7,026 bases of DNA. It comes from Bacteroidota bacterium (lineage in GTDB: Bacteria; Bacteroidota; Bacteroidia; Flavobacteriales_F; PHOS-HE28). The notes beneath the pieces were generated by a model. The model saw only the letters and a list, made by a program, of their open reading frames with translations, did no database searches and was not told where the DNA came from. Location: assembly GCA_023412755.1 (NCBI GenBank), contig JAEZCB010000256.1, forward strand, positions 1 through 7,026, read 5' to 3'. The translations under genes and the position numbers were made by a program. How positions within the stretch are numbered: the stretch's first letter is position 1; the number at the start of each line of letters is the position of its first letter. Shown piece after piece: positions 1 through 5,630 of this stretch.

Positions 1-450
1 GCTGATCACTTCGAAACTCGGGTTCTCGGTGGTGGCGCCTATCAGTGTGATGGTGCCTTTTTCCACCGCGCCCAACAGTGAATCCTGCTGCGATTTGCTG
101 AAGCGGTGGATCTCATCGATGAACAGCACAGCCGCGCGCGAGAACAGTCCGCTGCCGCCGGCTTTTTCGATCACTTCGCGCACATCCTTCACGCCGCTGC
201 TGATCGCGCTTAGCGTATGGAAGGGCCGATCGAGATCCTTGGCGATCAAACGCGCGAGCGTTGTTTTTCCCACGCCCGGCGGGCCCCACAGGATCATGCT
301 CGGCAGCATTCCACCGGCGAGCGCTTTGCGCAGAATGCCATCCGGACCGACAAGATGCTGCTGGCCAACCACCTCATCGAGTGAGTTGGGGCGCATGCGT
401 TCGGCAAGTGGGGCGGCGGTCTCCAAGGGAATGCAAAGGTACTGTCGCAC
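1..450 (-). CDS. rarA: Replication-associated recombination protein RarA (MgsA/WRNIP1 family), N-terminal part
   Basis: This AAA+ ATPase family acts at stalled replication forks with the clamp loader, SSB and RecA. The 150 visible codons hold the P-loop half. They show an N-terminal PLAERMRP-type segment (about residues 14-21), a VVGQQHLVGP stretch (27-36), Walker A GPPGVGKT (56-63), Walker B VLFIDEIHRF (108-117) and a sensor-1 region GATTENPSFEV (138-148). The lid, tetramerisation and C-terminal domains lie beyond position 1. No in-frame ATG precedes the conserved PLAERMRP block. The candidates are GTG at 450, used here, or the adjacent TTG at 453; an in-frame TAG lies further upstream. The internal ATG in RMRP would cut into the conserved segment and is unlikely. 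An AAAAGGG run about 10 nt upstream could serve as a ribosome site. Family assignment is very secure; the exact start is not. Confidence 0.93.
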   Translation of the reverse strand, partial: MRQYLCIPLETAAPLAERMRPNSLDEVVGQQHLVGPDGILRKALAGGMLPSMILWGPPGVGKTTLARLIAKDLDRPFHTLSAISSGVKDVREVIEKAGGSGLFSRAAVLFIDEIHRFSKSQQDSLLGAVEKGTITLIGATTENPSFEVIS

Positions 451-461
451 CAAGGCGGCCC

Positions 462-500
462 TTTTACATTCTACATTCCCCTTCTACATTTACATTCCCC
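462..500 (-). repeat. Degenerate 19-20 bp tandem repeat, AATGTA-rich
   Basis: Two adjacent copies are visible. The plus-strand unit at 462-481 is TTTTACATTCTACATTCCCC and the unit at 482-500 is TTCTACATTTACATTCCCC. They differ by one substitution and one single-base indel. On the minus strand they read GGGGAATGTAxAATGTA and sit directly upstream of rarA, 12-50 nt before its GTG, so they would lie in its leader or promoter region. Each unit is itself built from shorter TACATT steps. This may be a slipped-strand microsatellite-like tract; a binding-site array is an alternative that the sequence alone cannot separate. Confidence 0.55.
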
Positions 501-527
501 CTGCCGATAAAGGCTGAATGTGAAATG
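487..527. repeat. Imperfect inverted repeat with nested small stem, upstream of rarA
   Basis: CATTTACATTC at 487-497 is the reverse complement of GAATGTGAAATG at 516-527 apart from one bulged base, giving an 11-bp stem. The 18-nt loop contains GCC at 503-505 facing GGC at 512-514, which could form a small inner stem. The left arm is part of the tandem repeat at 482-500, so the right arm looks like an inverted copy of the same repeat element. There is no T-tract on either side, so it is not a standard intrinsic terminator. Confidence 0.4.
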
Positions 528-663
528 GGAATGATGAACGCGGAAGCATGAGTGGAAATTGCTACCCGCCCCTTGCTTCGAAGGAGTTGGAGTTCATGTA
601 AACTGCAAGTGAGCCGCGGGTTCGCAGGGCGGATGGCGCGAATTGACCCTCCATCGGCCGCTT

Positions 664-678
664 CTGCTATTCTAGCAG
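664..678. repeat. Small perfect hairpin over the EEP gene stop codon
   Basis: CTGCTA at 664-669 and TAGCAG at 673-678 are perfect inverted copies around a TTC loop. The structure covers the TAG stop (667-669) of the leftward EEP gene. No run of T follows on the minus strand, so termination by this element alone is doubtful. It could protect the 3' end of the mRNA or be chance. Confidence 0.25.
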
Positions 679-1767
679 GTATCCAGCCTCCACCGGATAG
701 TGATCACTCACGTGGATATGATCCAAGGTCTTGAAATAGCTGACCTTGAGATCTGGATCGAAGAACTGATTGTCTATGCGTATGAACCAGGGGAATTGGT
801 GATAGGTAAAGCCAAAGCCGGATCCACGGCGCTCAAATGCATTGTGATACTTGCGCTTCAGTCTCTGGTATGTTTGGGAATAAGGTAACGCGTTCAGGTC
901 TGCGCATATCACCCTTGGATAAGGACTGGCGTTGAGCGCTTTTTCGATGAGTTCCATTTCCTGCTGACGCAGGTAATAGCCCATTTTCAGCCGCCCATAT
1001 ATTTCACGTACGTTGTAAGCGATGTCAGCGATCAAAGTATGGCCCGGGCGGCGGGTCAAGCGTATGCTCATGGAGCGAAGCTGCACATTGAATACCCTGA
1101 TGGTGTCCGAGCCGCTCACGATATCGATCCAATGGCCATTATTGGTCTGGAAATGGCCGATGTCCAATTTGCCACTGTTCAATATGGTATATTTCGAGAA
1201 GGTGATGACGCCGATAAGGCCATCATACTTCTTGTTGTGCAGGGGATTGGTGTAGAAATGGGAATAGCTGCCCAGGGAGCGGATGGAGTCGGCAGTGAGT
1301 TCGCGATCCTCGCGCACACTGTGGAAGAATTCCTGGATGCAGAGGATGTCCGGGGGCTCATTGTTCCGCAGATAGGTATAGAAGGAGTTGAAGACACCGG
1401 GATCACTTTGCAAGGTGGACGGCCGGTAAGGACTGAACAATGCGGCATTGAAGCTCATCACCCGCACTTCATCACCGGTGATCGCACGTGAAGGGTTAAG
1501 GGCGAGTGTGGCATTCAGAGGCTCTACGGACACCGCAAGAGCCAGCAGCGGAAGCCACAAAAACCTCCATCCTGGCCTGATGAGAAGCCATCCGAGCAGG
1601 AGCATGAACACACCCAGGAGAATAAAGGGTACGAAAAAGCTGAGCAGTTCGATCCACCAACTATTGTGGTTGGTATAACTGGTAAGGATGATGATGAAGG
1701 TGAAGACCAGTGGTACCACTATGAACATGGCGTAGGATATGTACCGGCGAGACAGCAGTTCCTTCAT
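667..1767 (-). CDS. Membrane-anchored endonuclease/exonuclease/phosphatase (EEP) family protein
   Basis: The 366-residue protein begins with about three hydrophobic segments (roughly residues 11-30, 39-62 and 66-85), followed by a soluble EEP (DNase I-like) domain from about residue 100. Expected active-site signatures appear in order: RVMSFNAALF with Asn107, DILCIQEF with Glu146 as metal ligand, ICADLNALPYS with Asp290 and Asn292, RIDNQFF with Asp332, and the terminal SDHYPVEA with Asp355-His356. The catalytic set therefore looks complete. EEP enzymes cleave phosphodiester or phosphomonoester bonds in nucleic acids, phosphoinositides or sphingolipids; the substrate here is unknown. The membrane anchor and likely extracytoplasmic catalytic domain suggest a lipid or envelope phosphate ester over intracellular DNA, which is inference. 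The ATG overlaps the stop of the lipoprotein gene as ATGA, indicating translational coupling. No clear terminator follows. Confidence 0.88.
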   Translation of the reverse strand: MKELLSRRYISYAMFIVVPLVFTFIIILTSYTNHNSWWIELLSFFVPFILLGVFMLLLGWLLIRPGWRFLWLPLLALAVSVEPLNATLALNPSRAITGDEVRVMSFNAALFSPYRPSTLQSDPGVFNSFYTYLRNNEPPDILCIQEFFHSVREDRELTADSIRSLGSYSHFYTNPLHNKKYDGLIGVITFSKYTILNSGKLDIGHFQTNNGHWIDIVSGSDTIRVFNVQLRSMSIRLTRRPGHTLIADIAYNVREIYGRLKMGYYLRQQEMELIEKALNASPYPRVICADLNALPYSQTYQRLKRKYHNAFERRGSGFGFTYHQFPWFIRIDNQFFDPDLKVSYFKTLDHIHVSDHYPVEAGYLLE

Positions 1768-2987
1768 CGCCCTGCCTGATCGTTCATTCTGAAAAGATGG
1801 TGGCTCAAGCCTAAAAGCAGGTGCGCATCATGCCGAACGAGGCGGCGATCATCATCTACTTTGAATCGAAAATGACCTTCTCCATCATGGTATTGGGCCA
1901 ACTGGGGAAGCAGTGTATCATCTATGCTTGCATGATCGCCTTCCTGTGCCAGAGCGTACATGAGCATGCCCAGGGCCCAAAGCCTTGGGCGCGCACCTTT
2001 GAACCGCCTGGCGATCTGTGGATACTCGAACCATTCATCATCTTTTCTGAAGGAATAAAGGTGGCCGGTGATCTCGCTCCATTCCAGATCAAGATCTCCG
2101 CCATGGCGGAGATAGGCGCGCATGCCTTCCACCATATAGGCGGCATGCACCAGGTCATTCGGACGCTGAAGGGGTTCCTGAGCACCATAGTTCCAATAGA
2201 TGAAACCCTGCGGATCACGAAGATGGTGGCTCTGCACCACTTTCATAATGCCGGTAGCCCTCTGGCGAAGTGAGTCACGTTCCGCACCAGGTGGCAGTAG
2301 CGTACTGAAACGCATCATTTGTCCGGCGATCATCACCGCCGGGTTGAAAACATCGTACCGGGCATCTTCAGTGGCAAGGGAATAAGCAGGAATACCAGCC
2401 GGTGAATCATGCATGGGATCCATGTATGGTCCAATGCAAAGCCGCACCACCCGTAGAATGTCCGATCGCATGTCGGTATCCGGCCCCAGTTCCAGCATAT
2501 CCAGCAACCCCATGATGGCGATACTGCTGGTTATGGTGTATTCATGGTGGGCCGTATTGACGCTTTGGTCCTGGAAGGCATCCCAGGGATCGGCCAGGCC
2601 AAAACCATGTATTCCATCCTGGTCCATGTCGCTGTTTGCAAGCAACCACCGGGTACATGCCTCCATGTATGACGTATGCCCCTGCTCCGAAGATCGGCGG
2701 ATCCTGTTGCATTCTGCCGAAAGAATAAGACCATAGGCCATGGCGCGGTGCTGTGCGATGGTATCGAAAATGTCGCGTCCACGGCCGGGCCATTCGGGAT
2801 CCAGATGGTCCAAAACGGTAATGTACAACCGCTCTGGCGGTGGCAGGGAAACGGCCGTTGGCGCTTCCGTGCCGCAACCATGCAGAAGCAGCAGGCAAGG
2901 AACGACCGCCTGGAACGCATATGCCTGTATCCACCACCACATACTCCGGCCGCAACCTACGAACTTCGATATGGGGGAGGTCATCAT
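1764..2987 (-). CDS. Putative lipoprotein of unknown function, possibly an alpha/alpha-toroid glycan-active enzyme
   Basis: I do not recognise the family. The 407-residue product starts with basic residues Lys8 and Arg14, a hydrophobic stretch (about 17-37) and a lipobox-like LLHGC ending at Cys38, suggesting a lipid-anchored envelope protein. His before the Gly-Cys makes the lipobox slightly atypical. The mature part alternates amphipathic helices with aromatic- and glycine-rich loops: DMDQDGIHGFG (120-130, a DxDxDG calcium-loop-like sequence), NTAHHEYT (144-151), FIYWNYG (262-268), NDLVHAAYMVEG (277-288) and RPRLWALGMLMYA (333-345). This layout resembles alpha-barrel (six-hairpin) glycosidase, lyase or epimerase folds, but that is a visual impression only. 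It is the first gene of a leftward pair and overlaps the EEP gene by 4 bp. A later ATG (codon 16, at 2942) would leave a shorter, uncharged signal segment. Confidence 0.8.
   Translation of the reverse strand: MMTSPISKFVGCGRSMWWWIQAYAFQAVVPCLLLLHGCGTEAPTAVSLPPPERLYITVLDHLDPEWPGRGRDIFDTIAQHRAMAYGLILSAECNRIRRSSEQGHTSYMEACTRWLLANSDMDQDGIHGFGLADPWDAFQDQSVNTAHHEYTITSSIAIMGLLDMLELGPDTDMRSDILRVVRLCIGPYMDPMHDSPAGIPAYSLATEDARYDVFNPAVMIAGQMMRFSTLLPPGAERDSLRQRATGIMKVVQSHHLRDPQGFIYWNYGAQEPLQRPNDLVHAAYMVEGMRAYLRHGGDLDLEWSEITGHLYSFRKDDEWFEYPQIARRFKGARPRLWALGMLMYALAQEGDHASIDDTLLPQLAQYHDGEGHFRFKVDDDRRLVRHDAHLLLGLSHHLFRMNDQAGR
2094..2113. repeat. 20-bp perfect palindrome inside the lipoprotein gene
   Basis: The half-site ATCTCCGCCA is followed directly by its exact reverse complement, centred between 2103 and 2104 on an NcoI-like CCATGG core. 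It encodes part of the Leu-Arg-His-Gly-Gly-Asp stretch (residues 293-298). There is no spacer, so it is a dyad for protein binding or a cruciform and not a good RNA hairpin. It may be chance constrained by codons, but perfect 10-bp half-sites are rare in a window of this size. Confidence 0.6.
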
Positions 2988-2997
2988 TCTATCTTAG
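2965..2997 (+). promoter_or_regulatory. Weak candidate Bacteroidota promoter for the amidohydrolase
   Basis: TATCTTAG at 2990-2997 matches TAnnTTTG at five of six fixed positions. TTCG at 2965-2968 matches TTTG at three of four positions, with a 21-bp spacer. The box ends 18 nt before the ATG at 3016. The -33 part lies inside the 5' end of the divergent lipoprotein gene, as it must given the 28-bp gap. The match is modest and may be coincidental. Confidence 0.22.
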
Positions 2998-3015
2998 AAG
3001 TTCATAATAGCATTG

Positions 3016-3816
3016 ATGATCATAGACGTACACACCCATCTGAACAACTATCATGAAGAACGGGTTTCATCCATTGATGAATGCCTGGACGACCTGGAGG
3101 GCAACATGCGCAAGAATGGCATCGACATGGCCTTGGTGCTCACATCCTATAAAGTAACGCCGCATCGCCCTAGCACACGATCCGTGATCGAGGCCACCCG
3201 GGATCGGGATCACATCCATGTGGTGGCTGGCATAAGTTACATCAACTATAAGGAGAAGGATCTTCGGGAGATCAGTGACTATCTCAAGGAGGGCTTGGTA
3301 AAAGGTTTGAAGTTATACCCTGGGTATGAGCCTTTCTACCCACATGATAAACGTTTGCAGGTGGTATACGATCTGGCGGTCGAATATGATGTGCCGGTGA
3401 TGTTCCATTCGGGTGATACCTATTCACCCACTGGTAAGATCCGCTACTCACACCCGATACATATAGATGATGTGGCGGTGGATAATCCGGAACTGAAGAT
3501 CGTGATCTGCCATGTGGGCAACCCGTGGATCACCGATTGTATGGAAGTGGTATACAAGAACAAGAACGTTTATGCCGATATCTCCGGATTGGTGCTCGGG
3601 GATTTCACAGACAGGTTCGAGAAGTACATGAAGAATCAATTGGAGGAGATGATGCTCTACGCCGGAGAGCCGGAGTACTTATTATTCGGAACCGATTGGC
3701 CCATCTCCAGCATGAGTTCATACATCCGGTTCATGGAGCAGCTTGACCTGGATGAAAAGAAAAAGGAGCTGATCATGTGGAAGAATGCCGTGAAGCTGTT
3801 CAAACTTCGACCGTAG
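3016..3816 (+). CDS. Amidohydrolase family protein (Amidohydrolase_2-type TIM-barrel metal hydrolase)
   Basis: The 266-residue protein has the metal-ligand pattern of the amidohydrolase superfamily. There is an N-terminal DVHTH with His6 and His8, GLKLYPGY with Lys99, PVMFHSGDT with His131, KIVICHVGN with His166 and LLFGTDWP with Asp227. The short beta-strand starts and near full length for the subfamily suggest a complete cytosolic TIM barrel. Amidohydrolase_2 members include decarboxylases and hydrolases of ring or lactone compounds; the substrate here cannot be read. I chose ATG at 3016, which places the HxH motif at residues 6-8 as usual. An adjacent TTG at 3013 would add one residue. The gene diverges from the lipoprotein gene across 28 bp and converges with the membrane protein gene, with 13 bp between stops, so it is probably monocistronic. 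Confidence 0.9.
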   Translation: MIIDVHTHLNNYHEERVSSIDECLDDLEGNMRKNGIDMALVLTSYKVTPHRPSTRSVIEATRDRDHIHVVAGISYINYKEKDLREISDYLKEGLVKGLKLYPGYEPFYPHDKRLQVVYDLAVEYDVPVMFHSGDTYSPTGKIRYSHPIHIDDVAVDNPELKIVICHVGNPWITDCMEVVYKNKNVYADISGLVLGDFTDRFEKYMKNQLEEMMLYAGEPEYLLFGTDWPISSMSSYIRFMEQLDLDEKKKELIMWKNAVKLFKLRP

Positions 3817-3832
3817 GTCATTCATAGCTTCA
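3791..3832. repeat. Nested inverted repeats spanning both convergent stop codons
   Basis: TGAAGCT at 3791-3797 pairs perfectly with AGCTTCA at 3826-3832. Inside, GACC (3809-3812) and GGTC (3816-3819) flank a GTA loop. The element covers the TAG of the amidohydrolase (3814-3816) and the stop of the opposing membrane protein gene (3830-3832). Neither side has a T-tract, so a bidirectional intrinsic terminator is only a possibility; the outer stem also has a long 28-nt interior. Confidence 0.3.
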
Positions 3833-4966
3833 ACCTGCACCGTACCGAACGGCGATCGCATCCAAGAGATGCCTTGCTCCTTCTACTGGCAATGGCCACC
3901 TGAACCACCAGTACATGGGCCAGTCGGTGCACACGAAAGTGGAGGGAAACAGAAGGGATATGGCCGCGGCCACCAGTATCAGGCGCCGTAATGGTGGTGC
4001 CGGGAGCATATGTCTCAGGTACATGATCAGCACAAAAATGATGGGCACCACGTAGGAACCACTCCGGGTAAGATCCGCAACGGATCCGGAGATCAGCATG
4101 GCCGCGGCGATCACCAGCAGAAAAGCCAGGAGCAGAAAATGCTCCCTTCTGCGGAATGCGCTGAACACCGCCACAACGTATAGAAGCCATGAGCCCTCCA
4201 GGAAGGTCCACGTTGCAATGGGAATATATGGCAGGGTGATGCGCAGGTATTTGGGTTCCGCGGCATATGTGGATATGCTCATGCCATGGAAGTGGGTGAG
4301 GTATCCGCGTAACGCCAGATAGGCGGCGATGGAAAGCAATACGAACATTCCATTTTTGCCAGGTCGTAGTAGATCCAGCATTCGCACAGGCCCACTGTTC
4401 TTCTGTGTTAGTTGGTGGAAGAAATAGACAATGCCCAGTGCCATGAAGGCTCGCTCATCTGTCCAGGCGGCGGCCGTGGCGAAGAGGAATATGGACCAGG
4501 ATGATCGGGCATACATGGCCAGGACAAGGAAGAAATAGGCGAAAGCATCGAACCAGAGATGTTGCACATCGACAAAGGCCGTGCGCCCGAAATACAGGAA
4601 GGTCATTCCAGCGGTGAGGTAGGTGGCCGACACGGGATCCTGGAGCACCCGGCGCGATAGCCGGTAGATGAAATGGATCAGCAGGTAGCCCACCACATAT
4701 TGCAGAACCATCGCACCAAAAGGCTTCAAGTGCAGCAGGCCGATAAGCACCGGAACACTCAGCCGAAAGACCTTTTTGGACAGCCAGCTTTGCGGCTCTA
4801 TGTGATCCAGGGTATGCAGCGGCTGTTCGGCCTTCAGCATCACGACCTTCCATGCGATGAATTCGCTATCGAAACATTCGTAGCAGGGCCATGCCAGAAA
4901 GAGGCTTGCCAGGGAAAGGACCAACGCCAGGCACCAGCCATAATACCATTTCACCGAGGCGGCCAT
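3830..4966 (-). CDS. Polytopic integral membrane protein of unknown function
   Basis: I do not recognise the family. From ATG 4966 the product has 378 residues with about nine or ten hydrophobic segments. The first is at roughly residues 8-27 after a short basic N-terminus, and the last ends near 342. The loop after segment 1 carries ECFDSEF with Asp33 and Glu35, an acidic site position reminiscent of GT-C glycosyltransferases. Other polar landmarks are FVDVQHLWFDAF (131-142), WTDERAF (168-174) and SVADLTRSGSY (295-305). A lipid-linked sugar transferase is one possibility, not a conclusion. An upstream in-frame GTG at 5014 would add 16 residues. A CCTGG/CCAGG hairpin lies 3 nt upstream of the ATG, which slightly favours the GTG or simply lies in leader. 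TAAAAGTA at 5033-5040 is a near-consensus -7 box on the minus strand. The gene is convergent with the amidohydrolase. Confidence 0.82.
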   Translation of the reverse strand: MAASVKWYYGWCLALVLSLASLFLAWPCYECFDSEFIAWKVVMLKAEQPLHTLDHIEPQSWLSKKVFRLSVPVLIGLLHLKPFGAMVLQYVVGYLLIHFIYRLSRRVLQDPVSATYLTAGMTFLYFGRTAFVDVQHLWFDAFAYFFLVLAMYARSSWSIFLFATAAAWTDERAFMALGIVYFFHQLTQKNSGPVRMLDLLRPGKNGMFVLLSIAAYLALRGYLTHFHGMSISTYAAEPKYLRITLPYIPIATWTFLEGSWLLYVVAVFSAFRRREHFLLLAFLLVIAAAMLISGSVADLTRSGSYVVPIIFVLIMYLRHMLPAPPLRRLILVAAAISLLFPSTFVCTDWPMYWWFRWPLPVEGARHLLDAIAVRYGAG

Positions 4967-5070
4967 GATCCTGGCTTCCAGGTGGGGGATGTGGAGTAAT
5001 TGGTCTAAGGTCACGCGTTTGACAGGTGAGGCTAAAAGTAGAGATGTTTAAAACTTTTTTCGACGGAAAA

Positions 5071-5103
5071 TTTGGCGATCCACCGGCAGCTTGCTTATTT
5101 GTG
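5071..5103 (+). promoter_or_regulatory. Candidate Bacteroidota-type promoter for bcp-recA
   Basis: TTTG at 5071-5074 is followed after 21 bp by TATTTGTG at 5096-5103, which matches the TAnnTTTG -7 element at five of six fixed positions. The spacing fits the 19-21 bp known for Bacteroidota vegetative promoters. Transcription would start near 5109, leaving a leader of about 35 nt before the bcp ATG. The position argues against starting bcp at the upstream in-frame GTG (5026). Confidence 0.42.
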
Positions 5104-5142
5104 CGTCAGCTATCCGACAGAAAATCCGTCAACCTCTGCGCC

Positions 5143-5595
5143 ATGCTCAAGGAAGGTGATAAGGCACCCGAACTACACGGGGTGGACCAGGATGGCCAGC
5201 CGGTCTCGTTGAAGGATCATGCTGGCAGGAAGTTGGTATTGTACTTTTACCCCAAGGACGATACACCAGGATGTACCGCCCAGGCATGCAGCTTGCGTGA
5301 TGAACACGAAAAGCTCAGGTCCAGCGGGCTGGATGTGCTCGGCGTAAGTCCGGATACCCCACGAAAACACCGGAACTTCATACGTAAGTACGATCTGCCT
5401 TTCCGGCTTCTTGCGGATGAGCAGAAGGAGACAGCGAAAGCCTACGGCGTATGGGGTCCAAAGAAATTCATGGGCCGCGAATACGAAGGAGTGATCCGTA
5501 CAACGTTCTTGATCGATGAACACGGAAGGATAGAACGGATCATCCGTGACGTGGACACCAAGGAACATGCTGGCCAGGTATTGGAACATACCTGA
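5143..5595 (+). CDS. bcp: Thioredoxin-dependent thiol peroxidase, Bcp/PrxQ family
   Basis: This 150-residue peroxiredoxin reduces hydrogen peroxide and organic hydroperoxides in the cytosol using thioredoxin. The thioredoxin-fold core shows VLYFYPKDDTPGCTAQAC, with Thr41, peroxidatic Cys44 and resolving Cys49 in the Cx4C spacing of atypical two-cysteine PrxQ enzymes. VLGVSPDTP (65-73), FRLLADE (87-93) and GVIRTTFLID with the active-site Arg119 complete the family signature. Length and start fit the family: MLKEGDKAPEL is the usual opening. The open frame extends upstream to a GTG at 5026, but those 39 codons do not resemble a peroxiredoxin and contain the predicted promoter. recA begins 35 bp after the stop, so the two are probably cotranscribed. 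Confidence 0.96.
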   Translation: MLKEGDKAPELHGVDQDGQPVSLKDHAGRKLVLYFYPKDDTPGCTAQACSLRDEHEKLRSSGLDVLGVSPDTPRKHRNFIRKYDLPFRLLADEQKETAKAYGVWGPKKFMGREYEGVIRTTFLIDEHGRIERIIRDVDTKEHAGQVLEHT

Positions 5596-5630
5596 TCCAC
5601 CACCCAAAAAGAAAAACCACCAACAACACA
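5596..5630 (+). promoter_or_regulatory. recA: A/C-only leader between bcp and recA
   Basis: Of the 35 bases between the bcp stop and the recA ATG, 33 are A or C, with a single G (5611) and a single T (5596). Such a stretch cannot pair with itself and has no Shine-Dalgarno sequence, consistent with the A-rich, SD-independent start regions of Bacteroidota. No E. coli-type LexA box (CTGT-N8-ACAG) is present here, and no TAnnTTTG box is evident just upstream. Confidence 0.45.

Larger units (their letters stand above)
451..666. other. Intergenic gap between rarA start and EEP gene stop
   Basis: These 216 bp separate the 5' end of rarA from the 3' end of the EEP gene; both genes read leftward. The rarA-proximal half holds the AATGTA-type repeats described separately. 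The remainder (528-663) contains only an 8-bp CTTCGAAG palindrome at 576-583 and a GGAGTTGGAGTT duplication. I found no convincing TAnnTTTG promoter for rarA on the minus strand, no U-tract terminator for the EEP gene and no plausible coding frame. The short plus-strand open frame at 552-734 has low-complexity sequence and runs into the EEP gene, so I do not count it as a gene. Confidence 0.5.

Noticed and set aside
29..517. Plus-strand open frame of 162 codons over rarA
   Set aside because: It is antisense to codons of a clear RarA P-loop domain and its translation is Ser/Pro-rich with no motif.
462..527. CRISPR-like repeat
   Set aside because: The units are contiguous, degenerate and about 20 bp long with no unique spacers and no cas genes nearby.
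600..663. Possible terminator downstream of the EEP gene on the minus strand (GATGG/CCATC pairing)
   Set aside because: Only a 5-bp interrupted stem with no T-tract; not distinguishable from chance.
552..734. Short plus-strand frame in the gap after rarA
   Set aside because: Low-complexity Arg/Ser/Pro composition, no start context, and it runs into the 3' end of the opposing EEP gene.
1039..1491. Plus-strand open frame of 150 codons over the EEP gene
   Set aside because: It lies fully antisense to the EEP active-site region, which has intact family motifs in its own frame.
5026..5142. N-terminal extension of bcp from an upstream GTG
   Set aside because: The added 39 residues do not resemble a peroxiredoxin or signal peptide and overlap the candidate promoter; MLKEGDKAPEL is the normal family start.
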